NCBI RefSeq assembly: GCF_004151105.1
Contig: NZ_PHRF01000152.1
Span: 123,222 to 187,221 of the forward strand
From: Streptomyces sp. L-9-10
GTDB taxonomy: Bacteria; Actinomycetota; Actinomycetes; Streptomycetales; Streptomycetaceae
DNA: 64,000 nt
Direction of reading: 5' to 3'
Shown here: in pieces, positions 1 to 9,044 of the stretch
How positions within the stretch are numbered: position 1 is the first letter of the stretch
How the letters are laid out: every line of letters starts with the position of its first letter
The notes under the pieces: generated by a model
What the model was told of the DNA's origin: nothing
The model's input: the letters and a program-made list of their open reading frames with translations, nothing else
Databases searched by the model: none
Program-made: the position numbers and the translations under genes

Positions 1-119
1 CGGAGGAGAGAGGGGTCCTGTGCGACTGTCGAGTACAGCTGGCCATTCTGCCATACGCCCGCGACCGGGCATGACCCGGTGGCGGGCAGGCGGCGGGAGC
101 GTCCGGGACGGCCGGTGAC

Positions 120-713
120 TCAGCCCGCGGCGCCGACCACTTCGGGGATGCGGAAGGGCTTGCCGCAGCCGCCGCAGACGATCGGGGCCTGGGCGAGGAC
201 CGACGGTACGACCCGTACGTTCCGCCCGCAGTCACAGACCGCCTTGACGCGCACCCCGCCGCCGGACGAGCCGTGTCTGGCGGCCGGGCCGCGGAAGCTG
301 CGCTTGGTGTCGGCGGCCGTCGCGACCGTGTGCGCCTTGAGGGCGCGCTGCAATCGCTCGATCGTGGGGCGGTACCGCCGCTTCGCCTCGGGGCTGAGCG
401 AGACCAGGGAGAAACCACTGCTGGGATGCGGCTCCTCGGGATGGTCGAGGCCCATCTCCTCGGCGATCGCCAGGAATCGGCGGTTGTGATAGCGGCCGGC
501 CCGCGAGGTGTCCCGGACACCTCTGGCCGCGGCGATGCCATGGACCGCTTCGTGAAGCAGTCGTTCGAAAGAGAGCTCGGCGCCACAGGCGGACGACGAC
601 TCTCCGATCAGGGACTCTGGCGCGGCAAGATCCGGCAGCTCGGGGTGGGACCGCTGAATATCGGCCCACGCCTGCGCCAGCTCTGCGGCGAGAACAGGTG
701 GTGTCGTGCTCAC
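120..713 (-). CDS. SprT-like zinc metalloprotein
   Basis: A 197-residue protein with a metalloprotease-type HEAVH motif (His54, Glu55, His58) in its N-terminal half. The C-terminal ~45 residues carry a CxC and a CxxC pair spaced like a zinc ribbon (CDCGR and CGGCG). This arrangement matches SprT-like proteins of actinobacteria, in which the HExxH helix binds zinc; the substrate is unknown. It starts with GTG and stands alone, downstream of proS on the same strand. A hairpin-rich intergenic region separates it from proS. Proteolytic activity is inferred from the motif only. Confidence 0.75.
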   Translation of the reverse strand: MSTTPPVLAAELAQAWADIQRSHPELPDLAAPESLIGESSSACGAELSFERLLHEAVHGIAAARGVRDTSRAGRYHNRRFLAIAEEMGLDHPEEPHPSSGFSLVSLSPEAKRRYRPTIERLQRALKAHTVATAADTKRSFRGPAARHGSSGGGVRVKAVCDCGRNVRVVPSVLAQAPIVCGGCGKPFRIPEVVGAAG

Positions 714-783
714 GTCGTGAACAACGAGCCGGAAGGCTCCCGGGTTCCATTACGGGGCATCCCAAATAATTTGCACGTACCCG

Positions 784-1007
784 TCAGTTGCCATTGATGC
801 GTCCGGACGAGGGCGGGTGCGCTGATCTGCGGAGAAGTCTCACAGCTCCTACCAAGGTGGTACGTAGCGTCTCGTACGCTTCGACGCGTAGACGATCTAC
901 GTACACCGGCGCTTCCTCTTGAAGAGGAGCTTCTCCCCTTCGAGAGGGGCTCCCCGCGGAAGGGGTTCCGGCGGGGGGACTCGGTGGACGCCTGGTGACG
1001 GATCCGC
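784..1007. other. Hairpin-rich intergenic region
   Basis: This gap between proS and the SprT-like gene holds no convincing gene. It contains TACCA-AGG-TGGTA (850-862). A long hairpin follows at 860-904, with outer arms GTACGTAG/CTACGTAC, inner pairs CGTC/GACG and TACGC/GCGTA and a 6-nt loop. Then come TCCTCTT-G-AAGAGGA (914-928) and CCCC-N7-GGGG near 936-950. Such a row of stems could terminate proS transcripts or be a processed or regulatory RNA. The pairing is seen directly; the role is inferred. Confidence 0.5.
860..950 (-). terminator. Probable multi-hairpin terminator after proS
   Basis: Three consecutive stem-loops lie about 60-150 nt past the proS stop codon. The largest has 17 potential base pairs interrupted by one 3/2 internal loop. 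None is followed by a strong T run in the direction of proS transcription, which is usual for Streptomyces terminators. Confidence 0.4.
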
Positions 1008-2423
1008 TCAATACGCGCGGGCCACAATGGCGACACTACCCGCCTCATCATCCGTTTCCGGCACCGCCCCGTCCTCCGCGACCAGGCACCGCACGGAGGC
1101 CCCGCGCTCGGCGAGAGCCGCCTCTCCCCCGGCCCCCAGCGTCGCCCAGGGGATGCGTGCCCAGCCGCCCGCGGCGGCGGCCTCGGCGGCCTCCTCGACG
1201 GTGGAGACGTCGGCGGTGCGGGCCTCACGGCGCGCCCTGGACTCCGTCAGCAGCAGCGCCTGGTCGTCCTCCAGGACCGTGGGCAGCAGCCCGGCGAGGG
1301 CGCCGGCCGCCACCGGTTCCTTGCCTCCCGGGATCCGGCGTACGAGCATCGCGGTGCCGTTCTCCAGGTCGCGCGGGCCGATCTCGATCCGTACGGGCAC
1401 CCCCTTCAGCTCCCAGTCGACGGCCCGGCGGCCGAAGGGGATGTCGGTGCGGTCGTCGATCCGGACCCGGACGCCGGCGAGCCGGAGGCGGTCGGCGGTC
1501 TCGCGGACGGCGGCCAGGACCGGCTCGTCGCCCTTGATGGCCAGCACGACGGCCTGCACGGCGGCGAGCCGCGGCGGGACGCGCAGTCCGTCGTCGTCGC
1601 CGTGGGACATGATCAGTCCGCCGACCATCCGGGTCGAGGCGCCCCAGGAGGTCTGCCAGACCAGCTCCTCGGTGCCCTCCTTCGACAGATACCGGGTGTG
1701 GAAGGCTCGCGCGAAGTTCTGTCCCAGCTCGTGGCTCGTGCCCATCTGGAGGGCCTTGCCGTCGCCCATCATCCCTTCGAGCGTGAGGGTGTTGACGGCT
1801 CCGGCGAAGCGCTCGCGCGCGGTCTTGCGGCCCAGCACGACATCGATCGCGAGGACCTCGGTCATGAAGTCCGCGTAGACGTCGCGGTGGATGTGCGCGG
1901 CATAGTCCCTGGCGTCCTCGTAGGTGGCGTGGGCGGTGTGGCCCTCCTGCCAGAGGAATTCGGTGGTGCGCAGGAAGACGCGGGGGCGCATCTCCCAGCG
2001 GACGACATTGGCCCACTGGTTGATCAGCAGCGGCAGATCGCGGTAGCTGCGCACCCACTTGGCGAAGTACTCGTTGACGATCGTCTCGGAGGTGGGCCGT
2101 ACGACGACCGGCTCCTCCAGGTCCTTGCCGCCGCCGTGCGTGACGATCGCCAGTTCGGGCGCGAACCCCTCGACGTGCGCCGCCTCCCGGGTCAGATACG
2201 ACTGCGGGATGAGGAGCGGGAAGTACGCGTTCGAGGCGCCGGCGGCCTTGATGCGGGTATCCAGCTCCTGCTGCATCCGCTCCCACAGACCGTACCCATA
2301 TGGCCTAATCACCATCGTGCCGCGCACCGGCCCGTTGTCGGCCAGTTCGGCCTTGTTGATCAGATCCTGGTACCAGCGGGGGAAGTCGTCGGCCCGGGGC
2401 GTGAGAACAGGTGCCTTCGCCAT
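1008..2423 (-). CDS. proS: Prolyl-tRNA synthetase, archaeal/eukaryotic type
   Basis: This cytoplasmic class II synthetase of 471 residues charges tRNA-Pro with proline. Class II motif 2 appears as FLRTTEFLWQEGHTAH and motif 3 as the GLIMSHGDDDGLRVPP region. The protein lacks the ~180-residue editing insertion of the common bacterial ProRS and ends in a tyrosine (ARAY), a hallmark of the archaeal/eukaryotic form. The ATG at 2423 is chosen because homology begins there with MAKAPVLTP. A TACGAT -10-like element lies 7 nt before the ATG and no ribosome site is visible, so the mRNA may be leaderless. Streptomyces normally also carry a longer bacterial-type proS, so this may be a second copy. That cannot be checked inside this window. 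Confidence 0.93.
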   Translation of the reverse strand: MAKAPVLTPRADDFPRWYQDLINKAELADNGPVRGTMVIRPYGYGLWERMQQELDTRIKAAGASNAYFPLLIPQSYLTREAAHVEGFAPELAIVTHGGGKDLEEPVVVRPTSETIVNEYFAKWVRSYRDLPLLINQWANVVRWEMRPRVFLRTTEFLWQEGHTAHATYEDARDYAAHIHRDVYADFMTEVLAIDVVLGRKTARERFAGAVNTLTLEGMMGDGKALQMGTSHELGQNFARAFHTRYLSKEGTEELVWQTSWGASTRMVGGLIMSHGDDDGLRVPPRLAAVQAVVLAIKGDEPVLAAVRETADRLRLAGVRVRIDDRTDIPFGRRAVDWELKGVPVRIEIGPRDLENGTAMLVRRIPGGKEPVAAGALAGLLPTVLEDDQALLLTESRARREARTADVSTVEEAAEAAAAGGWARIPWATLGAGGEAALAERGASVRCLVAEDGAVPETDDEAGSVAIVARAY

Positions 2424-2626
2424 GGCGGGCATCGTACGGGCTGGGACGAAAGGAACCGGCCATGCGCGCGGGAGCGCACGCCCGGGGCATACACGCTTTG
2501 CCCGCCGCCCACTGGACGCGGGCACGGATGGGGAGTTCTCTGGCATACGGGGGAAGAACGCGCGCATGCACACGGGGGGAGTCCATCAGGGCACGACCGA
2601 CCTCTCGGCGGATTGGGGCGCTATCC

Positions 2627-3508
2627 ATGACACGTACGCTCGGCGGGCACCACCAGCAGCTCTCGAACGCGGTCACGGCACCGGCGGTCTCCGCCGAGGC
2701 GGGCGCGCGCGCCCGCGACTGGGCCGAGATACAGGAACGGATGCTGGTGCCGCTCTACGAAGCGGTGTACGAGCGCCTGGAGGTCCGGAGCGGGACCCGG
2801 GTGCTCGGTCTCGGCTGCGGCTCGGGGCTCGCCCTGCTGCTCGCGGCCGCGCGGGGTGCGCGGGTGACCGGCGTCGATTCCGACAACGAGCGGCTGGCAC
2901 TGGCCCGCGAGCGGCTCCGCGCCGACCTGGAGCGGGACGGCCGGACGGACCGGGCGGCGGACACGGGCACACTGCTGCCGGTGGACCGGATGGCCGACGC
3001 CGCGCCGGGGCCGGGCCGTTCACCGTACGACCTGATCACCGCCTTCCAGCCGATCGGCTCCGTGGCGGGCGACGCGAAGGGGCTGGGGCCGGCGCTCGAC
3101 GAGGCGATACCACTGGCCCGGCGCGGCACGCCCGTGGTGCTCGCGGCCTGGGGTCCGCCGGAGCGCTGCGCCACGGACGGCGTCCTGCGGGTCGCGGGTC
3201 GGCTGGGCGACCGCCCGCGCAGGGGCGCCCGGCGGCCGGGGCACCGCGACGATCTGGAGGAGGTCGCGGCGCGGGCCGGGCTGAAGCCGGACGGTTCGGG
3301 GCGGGTGGCCTGCCCGTTCGGGTACGCGGACCAGGAGAGCGCGGTCCGCGGCCTGTTGTCGACAGGGGTGTTCGACGGCGCGATCCGGACGACGAACCGC
3401 CGGCTGGTGGAGAAGGAGATCGGCGAGGCGCTCCATCCGCATCTGCGCCGTGACGGCACGGTCTGGATGCCGAACGTCTTCCGGTATCTGATTGCCCGTA
3501 CGCCCTGA
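2627..3508 (+). CDS. SAM-dependent class I methyltransferase
   Basis: A soluble protein of 293 residues with a Rossmann-type SAM site. Motif I reads VLGLGCGSGLALLLAA at about residues 60-75, followed by an acidic strand end (VTGVDSDNE). The substrate cannot be told from the sequence. The ATG at 2627 leaves all of the conserved part intact; longer in-frame extensions run into low-quality sequence. It diverges from proS with ~200 bp between them and lies 67 bp ahead of the yhfZ-like regulator. It has its own stop, and the promoter of yhfZ lies in that gap, so it is probably not part of the yhf transcript. Confidence 0.75.
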   Translation: MTRTLGGHHQQLSNAVTAPAVSAEAGARARDWAEIQERMLVPLYEAVYERLEVRSGTRVLGLGCGSGLALLLAAARGARVTGVDSDNERLALARERLRADLERDGRTDRAADTGTLLPVDRMADAAPGPGRSPYDLITAFQPIGSVAGDAKGLGPALDEAIPLARRGTPVVLAAWGPPERCATDGVLRVAGRLGDRPRRGARRPGHRDDLEEVAARAGLKPDGSGRVACPFGYADQESAVRGLLSTGVFDGAIRTTNRRLVEKEIGEALHPHLRRDGTVWMPNVFRYLIARTP

Positions 3509-3539
3509 GAGCCGCCCATAACGGACCGGTACTAAACCC

Positions 3540-3575
3540 TGGACAGTATCCGGAATTCTGTTTACTGTCGCATCC
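3540..3575 (+). promoter_or_regulatory. Leaderless promoter and inverted-repeat operator of yhfZ
   Basis: A -35-like TGGACA (3540-3545) and a -10-like TACTGT (3563-3568) are spaced by 17 nt. The GTG start codon of yhfZ falls 7 nt after the -10, as expected for a leaderless transcript. The same bases form an inverted repeat GACAGTA-N14-TACTGTC (3542-3569), so a repressor bound there would cover the promoter. The right half recurs before yhfY at 4587. Sequence features are seen; binding by the YhfZ regulator is inferred. Confidence 0.55.
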
Positions 3576-4514
3576 GTGACTGGCTTCGACGAGCGTTTCC
3601 TGACCCGCAACGGCCTCGCGGCCCGGCAGCTGGCGGTTCTCCTGCTGAACCACGAGCCGGAGACCCGGCTGCCGCGCGTGCGGGACTTCGCCGTGGAGCT
3701 GGGCGTGGGGAACGGCACCGTCCAGGCCGCGCTCCAGCTGCTGGAGAACGCCGAGGCGATCGAGACGACGGCCCGGGGCCATCTCGGCACCTTCCTCGTC
3801 CGCTCGGACCGCTCCATACTGTGGCGGCTCTCCGGGCTCGGCACGCTCCTCGCCGCGATGCCGTTGCCGTACTCCCGCCGGTACGAGGGGCTGGCGACAG
3901 GGCTGCGCGCCGCCTTCGAGGAGGCCGGCGCGCCCTTCGCGATCACCTTCATGCGGGGCGCCGGCGCCCGTACGACCGCCCTCCTCGAAGGCAAGGTCGA
4001 TCTCGTCGTCCTGTCGCGCTTCGCCGCCGACCGGCTGATCGAGGACCATCCCGTCGAGCTGGTCGCGGATCTGGGCCCGGCCACCTATGTCGGGGCGCAC
4101 GGCCTGCTGCTGCGGCGCGGCTCGGACCCGGAGATCCCGGGGCTGCGCGTCGCCGTCGACCACGCCTCGGAGGATCAGCGGATGCTCGCCGAGCGCGCGT
4201 TCGCCGGGCGCTCGGACATCGAGTGGATCGAGGCGTCGTACATGCAGCTGCGCGATCTGTTCGAACACGATCTGGCCGACGCCACCGTCTGGAACCTCGA
4301 TGAGGTGCAGGGGCTGCTCGGTATGAGCGTGGACGTCCTGCCGCTCGGCGACGAGGTCACCCGCGATCTGTCGCTGCGCAACTCCAGCGCGGCGATCATC
4401 GGCAGGACGGAGGGGGCGAAGGCGCTCGGCGCCGTACGCGAGTCCCTCGATCTGTCGGTCGTCACCTCCCTCCAGGCCGAGGTGTTGCGCGGTGAGCGCA
4501 CGCCCTCGTACTGA
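3576..4514 (+). CDS. yhfZ: YhfZ-like GntR-family transcription regulator
   Basis: A protein of 312 residues. The first ~75 residues form a winged helix of GntR type (LPRVRDFAVELGVGNGTVQ is the recognition part). The remaining ~230 residues resemble a periplasmic-binding-protein-like effector domain, as in E. coli YhfZ. It starts with GTG directly after a promoter with an inverted repeat, so autoregulation is likely. It heads a run of genes that match the other members of the E. coli yhf cluster (YhfY, YhfU, YhfT, Php, YhfS, YhfX, YhfW), which is the main support for the name. The effector is unknown. Confidence 0.85.
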   Translation: MTGFDERFLTRNGLAARQLAVLLLNHEPETRLPRVRDFAVELGVGNGTVQAALQLLENAEAIETTARGHLGTFLVRSDRSILWRLSGLGTLLAAMPLPYSRRYEGLATGLRAAFEEAGAPFAITFMRGAGARTTALLEGKVDLVVLSRFAADRLIEDHPVELVADLGPATYVGAHGLLLRRGSDPEIPGLRVAVDHASEDQRMLAERAFAGRSDIEWIEASYMQLRDLFEHDLADATVWNLDEVQGLLGMSVDVLPLGDEVTRDLSLRNSSAAIIGRTEGAKALGAVRESLDLSVVTSLQAEVLRGERTPSY

Positions 4515-4565
4515 CCGCCACCGCCCCGGCCACGCGAAAGGACACCCCGCGCGTCGACGCGTCGG

Positions 4566-4600
4566 CTCAAAATACAAAATCCTGGTTACTGTCTCTTCGT
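4566..4600 (+). promoter_or_regulatory. Promoter-proximal motif shared with yhfZ
   Basis: The stretch AATCCTGGTTACTGTCTC around 4578-4595 matches AATTCTGTTTACTGTCGC before yhfZ at 15 of 18 positions, including all of TACTGTC. The left half of the inverted repeat is absent here and no good -35 is visible, so this promoter may need an activator or a different spacing. It lies ~75 nt before yhfY and would drive the structural genes. Confidence 0.45.
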
Positions 4601-4670
4601 TACCCCCGAGGACCGGACCCAAGGAACCGGACCCGAGGAATCTGATCGAAGGAAAGGAAGACCCAAGCCC

Positions 4671-5057
4671 ATGGACGACCAGCTCGCCCTCCGCGTCCGG
4701 CTGTTCCGCGAGAGCGGCCAGGTCAGGCCCGAGGTCGCCGCGTTCGTGACCGGGGAGCTGGACTCCCTGGCCGCCGAGGGCCATACCGTCACCGAGGCCA
4801 CGGCGGGGATGCTCACCAGCCATCTGATGATGGCCCTCGACCGGCTGCTCGACGGCGCGCCGATCGAGGAGTTCAGGACCGACGGGCAGGTGGCGGCCGA
4901 ACTCGCGGACCACCCCGAGGCCGTGGCCCGCGCCCGCGCGGTCTCCGTACGCGCCGAACGGGAGCTGGGTGCTCCGCTCCCCGACTCCGAGATCAACTTC
5001 CTGGGCCTGCATCTCGCCGTACTGGCCCAGAACTCGCCCGCCTCACCCCACTCGTAG
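4671..5057 (+). CDS. yhfY: YhfY-like PRD-domain protein
   Basis: A small protein of 128 residues made of one PTS-regulation-domain (PRD) fold. Two PRD-type histidines are visible, His51 in TSHLMMALDRLL and His114 in GLHLAVL. PRD units elsewhere are phosphorylated by PTS proteins and control antiterminators or activators; here no DNA- or RNA-binding part is attached. The ATG is preceded by the purine-rich GGAAAGGAAG. It is the first structural gene after the regulator yhfZ, as YhfY neighbours YhfZ in E. coli. It could carry a signal to YhfZ or to the pathway enzymes, which is inference. Confidence 0.8.
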   Translation: MDDQLALRVRLFRESGQVRPEVAAFVTGELDSLAAEGHTVTEATAGMLTSHLMMALDRLLDGAPIEEFRTDGQVAAELADHPEAVARARAVSVRAERELGAPLPDSEINFLGLHLAVLAQNSPASPHS

Positions 5058-5116
5058 GTCTCATCCCACTCGTAGATCCCACATCTCTCCCGTAGGTCCC
5101 CTCTCACTCGTAGCGC
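5048..5116 (+). repeat. Short direct repeats CACTCGTAG
   Basis: CACTCGTAG occurs three times (near 5049, 5069 and 5106), with a CGTAGGTC(C/T) partial copy between the last two. The first copy contains the stop codon of yhfY (His-Ser-stop). The pattern looks like local duplication by slippage in the yhfY-yhfU gap. Confidence 0.6.
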
Positions 5117-5129
5117 GAAGGACCCAGCC

Positions 5130-5486
5130 ATGACGAAGATCCTCACCGGCGGCGTCGGCAAGACCGAGGTCGCGAACACCGTCTCCGCACTCGCCCTCGG
5201 CGGTCTGGAGATCACGGTCTCCAACGACATGGACGCCGCGATGAAGCTCCGCGCCGGGCAGGCCGACTACTACCTCGGCACCTGTCACACCGGCGCCGGT
5301 GCCTCCCTCGGCATCCTGGTCGGCCTCCTGGGCCGGCCGCTCTGCCACACCTTCGGCCGCCACGTCCCCGCCGAGGACGAGGTCACCGCTCTGCTGGCGG
5401 ACGGCAAGAAGGTCTTCGGCTTCGCCATCGACCAGATCGACGTGATCGCCCCGATCATGGCCCGCGCGATCGCCGCGCGCGGCTGA
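5130..5486 (+). CDS. yhfU: YhfU-like DUF2620 protein
   Basis: A protein of 118 residues that aligns with the DUF2620 family, of which E. coli YhfU is a member. It opens with a glycine-rich loop (ILTGGVGKTEVAN), has a YYLGTCHTGAGASLGI core and ends in a hydrophobic helix. There is no signal peptide. A GCGAAGG ribosome site precedes the ATG. It is placed between the PRD protein and the membrane protein YhfT. The glycine-rich loop resembles PTS IIB-like or nucleotide-binding folds, but no biochemical function is established. Confidence 0.82.
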   Translation: MTKILTGGVGKTEVANTVSALALGGLEITVSNDMDAAMKLRAGQADYYLGTCHTGAGASLGILVGLLGRPLCHTFGRHVPAEDEVTALLADGKKVFGFAIDQIDVIAPIMARAIAARG

Positions 5487-5517
5487 GAAGACCTGCCAGG
5501 ACCCGAGGAGAGACCCC

Positions 5518-6885
5518 GTGAGCACCACCGTCCTCGCAGCGAGTACCAGTCTGGACTTCTCGCTGACGCAGAAGCTTTTCGTCATAGCCCTGTGCGCGCT
5601 GACCGCCTTCATCGCGCACATGGCGCTGGCCGTGTTCAACGACGGCGTACGCCCCTTCATGCTCGACTTCATCCAGGGACGCTCCAAGCGGACCGCCACC
5701 ACCGCGGTCTCCTTCGGCCTCTCGGCGGGCTTCATCTTCGGCCTCGGCGCCCCGATGGCGCTGTCCAGCGGGGTGCTCAACCCCTGGCTGCTCTTCCTCC
5801 CCACCGACATCCTGGGCATCCTCGCGCCGAGGAAATGGCTCGCGCCGCTGCTCGGCGGCGCCTGGGGCGCCGTGGTCGTCTTCGGTCTCAACGGGGCCAA
5901 TGACGTCGCGCACGATCTGCCCGTCGACTTCCTGACGGCGATGCAGCAGATGTCGACGCCGATCCTCTTCCTGTTCACGCTCTTCCCTGTGCTCGCCATC
6001 ACCAAGCAGTTCGGGCGGCTGCGCGGCGGCCTGGCGGCCGTGCTGGAGCTGGCGCTCGTGATCATGACGATGAAGCTCTGGCCCAACGTCTTCGCCGGCT
6101 CACTGGCGATGGCGGCCGGTGTGCTGCTGCTCATCGGCTTCGCCGTCCGGAAGGACCTGCTCCAGCGCACGGCGGACCGGGCCGCCGCACGGGCGGCGGG
6201 CGAGGAGACCTCGGGTACGGGGCAGCGGGCGGTGGCCGGGGACGATCCGATGGCCTCGCTCTTCAGCGCCAGCGCGCTGCGTCTGCGCCGGTATCTGCCG
6301 CTGTTCATGGTGCTGGGCGCCGGAGTCTGTGTGCTGGCGCAGATGCATATCTTCGGCGGCGGCGAGGCGACCAGCTTCCTGATCGCCAAGGGCCAGTACA
6401 GCGAGGCCGCCCAGGTCGACTTCTACCGGGTCTTCGGCTTCATCCCGCTGATCGCGACGACCGCGCTCGCGTCCGGCGCGTACGGCATCGCCGGTTTCAC
6501 GCTCGTCTACCCCATCGGCTATCTGCTCCCCAACCCGATCCTGGCGGCCGTCGTCGGCGCCGTGGTCTTCGCCCTCGAAGTGCTGGCCCTGTCCTCCATC
6601 GGCAAGGTCCTGGGCAAGCTGCCGAGCGTGCGGGACTCCTCCGAGCATCTGCGGAGCGCGATCACCGACACCCTGCAACTGGCGATCCTCTTCGGCTCAC
6701 TGCTCGCGGCCAATGTCATGGGCGGCGGACTCGCGATCCTCATCGTCGGCGGGCTCTATCTCCTCAACGAGGCGATGGGCAGGCCCGTGGTGCGGATGGC
6801 GGCGGCGCCCGCGGCGGTCATCGTCGGCGGCGTACTCCTCAACCTCCTCTACTGGCTGGACCTGTTCACCCCCCTCAAGGGCTGA
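5518..6885 (+). CDS. yhfT: YhfT-like polytopic membrane transporter
   Basis: An integral membrane protein of 455 residues with about 10-12 hydrophobic helices. A charged cytoplasmic loop lies near residues 200-245 (arginine/alanine-rich, EETSGTGQ). Length and position match E. coli YhfT, a putative permease of the yhf cluster. The start is GTG at 5518, 31 bp after yhfU, preceded by GAGGAGAG. It likely imports or exports the compound processed by the PLP enzymes and hydrolase that follow; substrate and direction are unknown. Confidence 0.85.
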   Translation: MSTTVLAASTSLDFSLTQKLFVIALCALTAFIAHMALAVFNDGVRPFMLDFIQGRSKRTATTAVSFGLSAGFIFGLGAPMALSSGVLNPWLLFLPTDILGILAPRKWLAPLLGGAWGAVVVFGLNGANDVAHDLPVDFLTAMQQMSTPILFLFTLFPVLAITKQFGRLRGGLAAVLELALVIMTMKLWPNVFAGSLAMAAGVLLLIGFAVRKDLLQRTADRAAARAAGEETSGTGQRAVAGDDPMASLFSASALRLRRYLPLFMVLGAGVCVLAQMHIFGGGEATSFLIAKGQYSEAAQVDFYRVFGFIPLIATTALASGAYGIAGFTLVYPIGYLLPNPILAAVVGAVVFALEVLALSSIGKVLGKLPSVRDSSEHLRSAITDTLQLAILFGSLLAANVMGGGLAILIVGGLYLLNEAMGRPVVRMAAAPAAVIVGGVLLNLLYWLDLFTPLKG

Positions 6886-6932
6886 CCCCGCGACGGTCCG
6901 GACAGGACCGCCAGGAAGGCACCCCCACGCTC

Positions 6933-7940
<1,008 letters not shown>

Positions 7941-7941
7941 G

Positions 7942-9042
7942 ATGCCCGTGCTCCCGCGGACCTTCCCGCTGGCGACCGTCACCCTGGAGGACGCGGCCCA
8001 GCGGCAGTTCCGCCTCCTGGAGTGCACCGCCGCGCACTTCGAGGGACCACGGCTCTTCGAGGCGGACGCCGGTGTCGTACCGGGTCTCGGCCGCCCCCGT
8101 ACGACCGCCCGCGTCGAGGCCGTACTCGCCGACTACTTCGGCGCCGAGGACGCGGCGCTCGTCCAGGGCGCGGGTACGGGCGCGATCCGCGCCGCGCTCG
8201 CCGCGGCCGTCTCCCCCGGCGACCCGCTGCTGATCCACCGGGCCCCGGTCTACCGGACGACCGCCGTCACCCTGCGCGGCCTCGGGGTCCGTACCACCGA
8301 GGCCGACTTCAACGACCCCGCGGCGCTCCGCCGGGCCCTGGAGTCCGGCGCGTTCTCCTGGGCGTACGTCCAGCACACCCGGCAGCGACTGGCCGACTCC
8401 TACGATCCGGGCGAGGTCCTCGCGGCCTGCCGCGCCGCCGGGGTCCGCACGGTCGTCGACGACAACTACGCGGTGATGCGCGTACCCGCCTCCGGGGTGG
8501 AACTGGGCGCGGACGCCTCCTGCTTCTCCCTCTTCAAACTGCACGGCCCCGAAGGCGTCGGCGCGGTCGTCGGCACCCGCGATCTCGTCGGACACGTCCG
8601 CGCCGACAACTACTCGGGCGGCGGCCAGGTCCAGGGCCACCAGGCCCTCGACGCGCTCCGCGCCCTCACCCACGTCCCCGTCCTGTGGGCGCTCCAGTCC
8701 CGGGTCGGCGCGGAGATCGCGGAGCGGCTCGCCGCCGGTGAGGTGCCGGGCGTCGCCGAGGTACGCGTCGCCAACGCCCAGGACCGCTGTCTGCTGGTAC
8801 GGCTCGACCGTCCGGTCGCCCGTGAGCTGCCCGCCGTCGCCGCGCGGTACGGCGCCGCGCCCTATCCCGTGGGCTCCAACTCCCGCTACGAGATCGCCCC
8901 GCTCGTCTACCGGATGTCCGGCTCGTCGCTGGACGACTCCCCCGAGCTCGCCGACTGGACCGTACGGATCAACCCCATGCGGGCCGGAGCCGATCTCGTG
9001 ATCGGGATCCTCCGCCGTTCGCTGCACGACCTGAAGGGCTGA
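7942..9042 (+). CDS. yhfS: YhfS-like PLP-dependent fold-type I enzyme
   Basis: A protein of 366 residues with an aminotransferase/lyase-like fold type I layout. A glycine-rich GAGTGAIRAAL stretch binds the cofactor phosphate, VVDDN around residue 172 supplies the aspartate that contacts the pyridine nitrogen, and Lys199 in FSLFKLHGPEG is the probable Schiff-base lysine. E. coli YhfS is of similar size. The reaction is unknown; transamination or C-S/C-C lyase chemistry are both possible. Its ATG follows the php stop after one base, and yhfX starts 2 nt after its stop, so it is in the middle of a tightly coupled operon. Confidence 0.86.
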   Translation: MPVLPRTFPLATVTLEDAAQRQFRLLECTAAHFEGPRLFEADAGVVPGLGRPRTTARVEAVLADYFGAEDAALVQGAGTGAIRAALAAAVSPGDPLLIHRAPVYRTTAVTLRGLGVRTTEADFNDPAALRRALESGAFSWAYVQHTRQRLADSYDPGEVLAACRAAGVRTVVDDNYAVMRVPASGVELGADASCFSLFKLHGPEGVGAVVGTRDLVGHVRADNYSGGGQVQGHQALDALRALTHVPVLWALQSRVGAEIAERLAAGEVPGVAEVRVANAQDRCLLVRLDRPVARELPAVAARYGAAPYPVGSNSRYEIAPLVYRMSGSSLDDSPELADWTVRINPMRAGADLVIGILRRSLHDLKG

Positions 9043-9044
9043 TC

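Noticed and set aside
784..1011. Possible 75-residue gene on the minus strand
   Set aside because: It overlaps the hairpin region and the end of proS, has a proline/serine-rich start and no ribosome site; the nested inverted repeats explain the sequence better.
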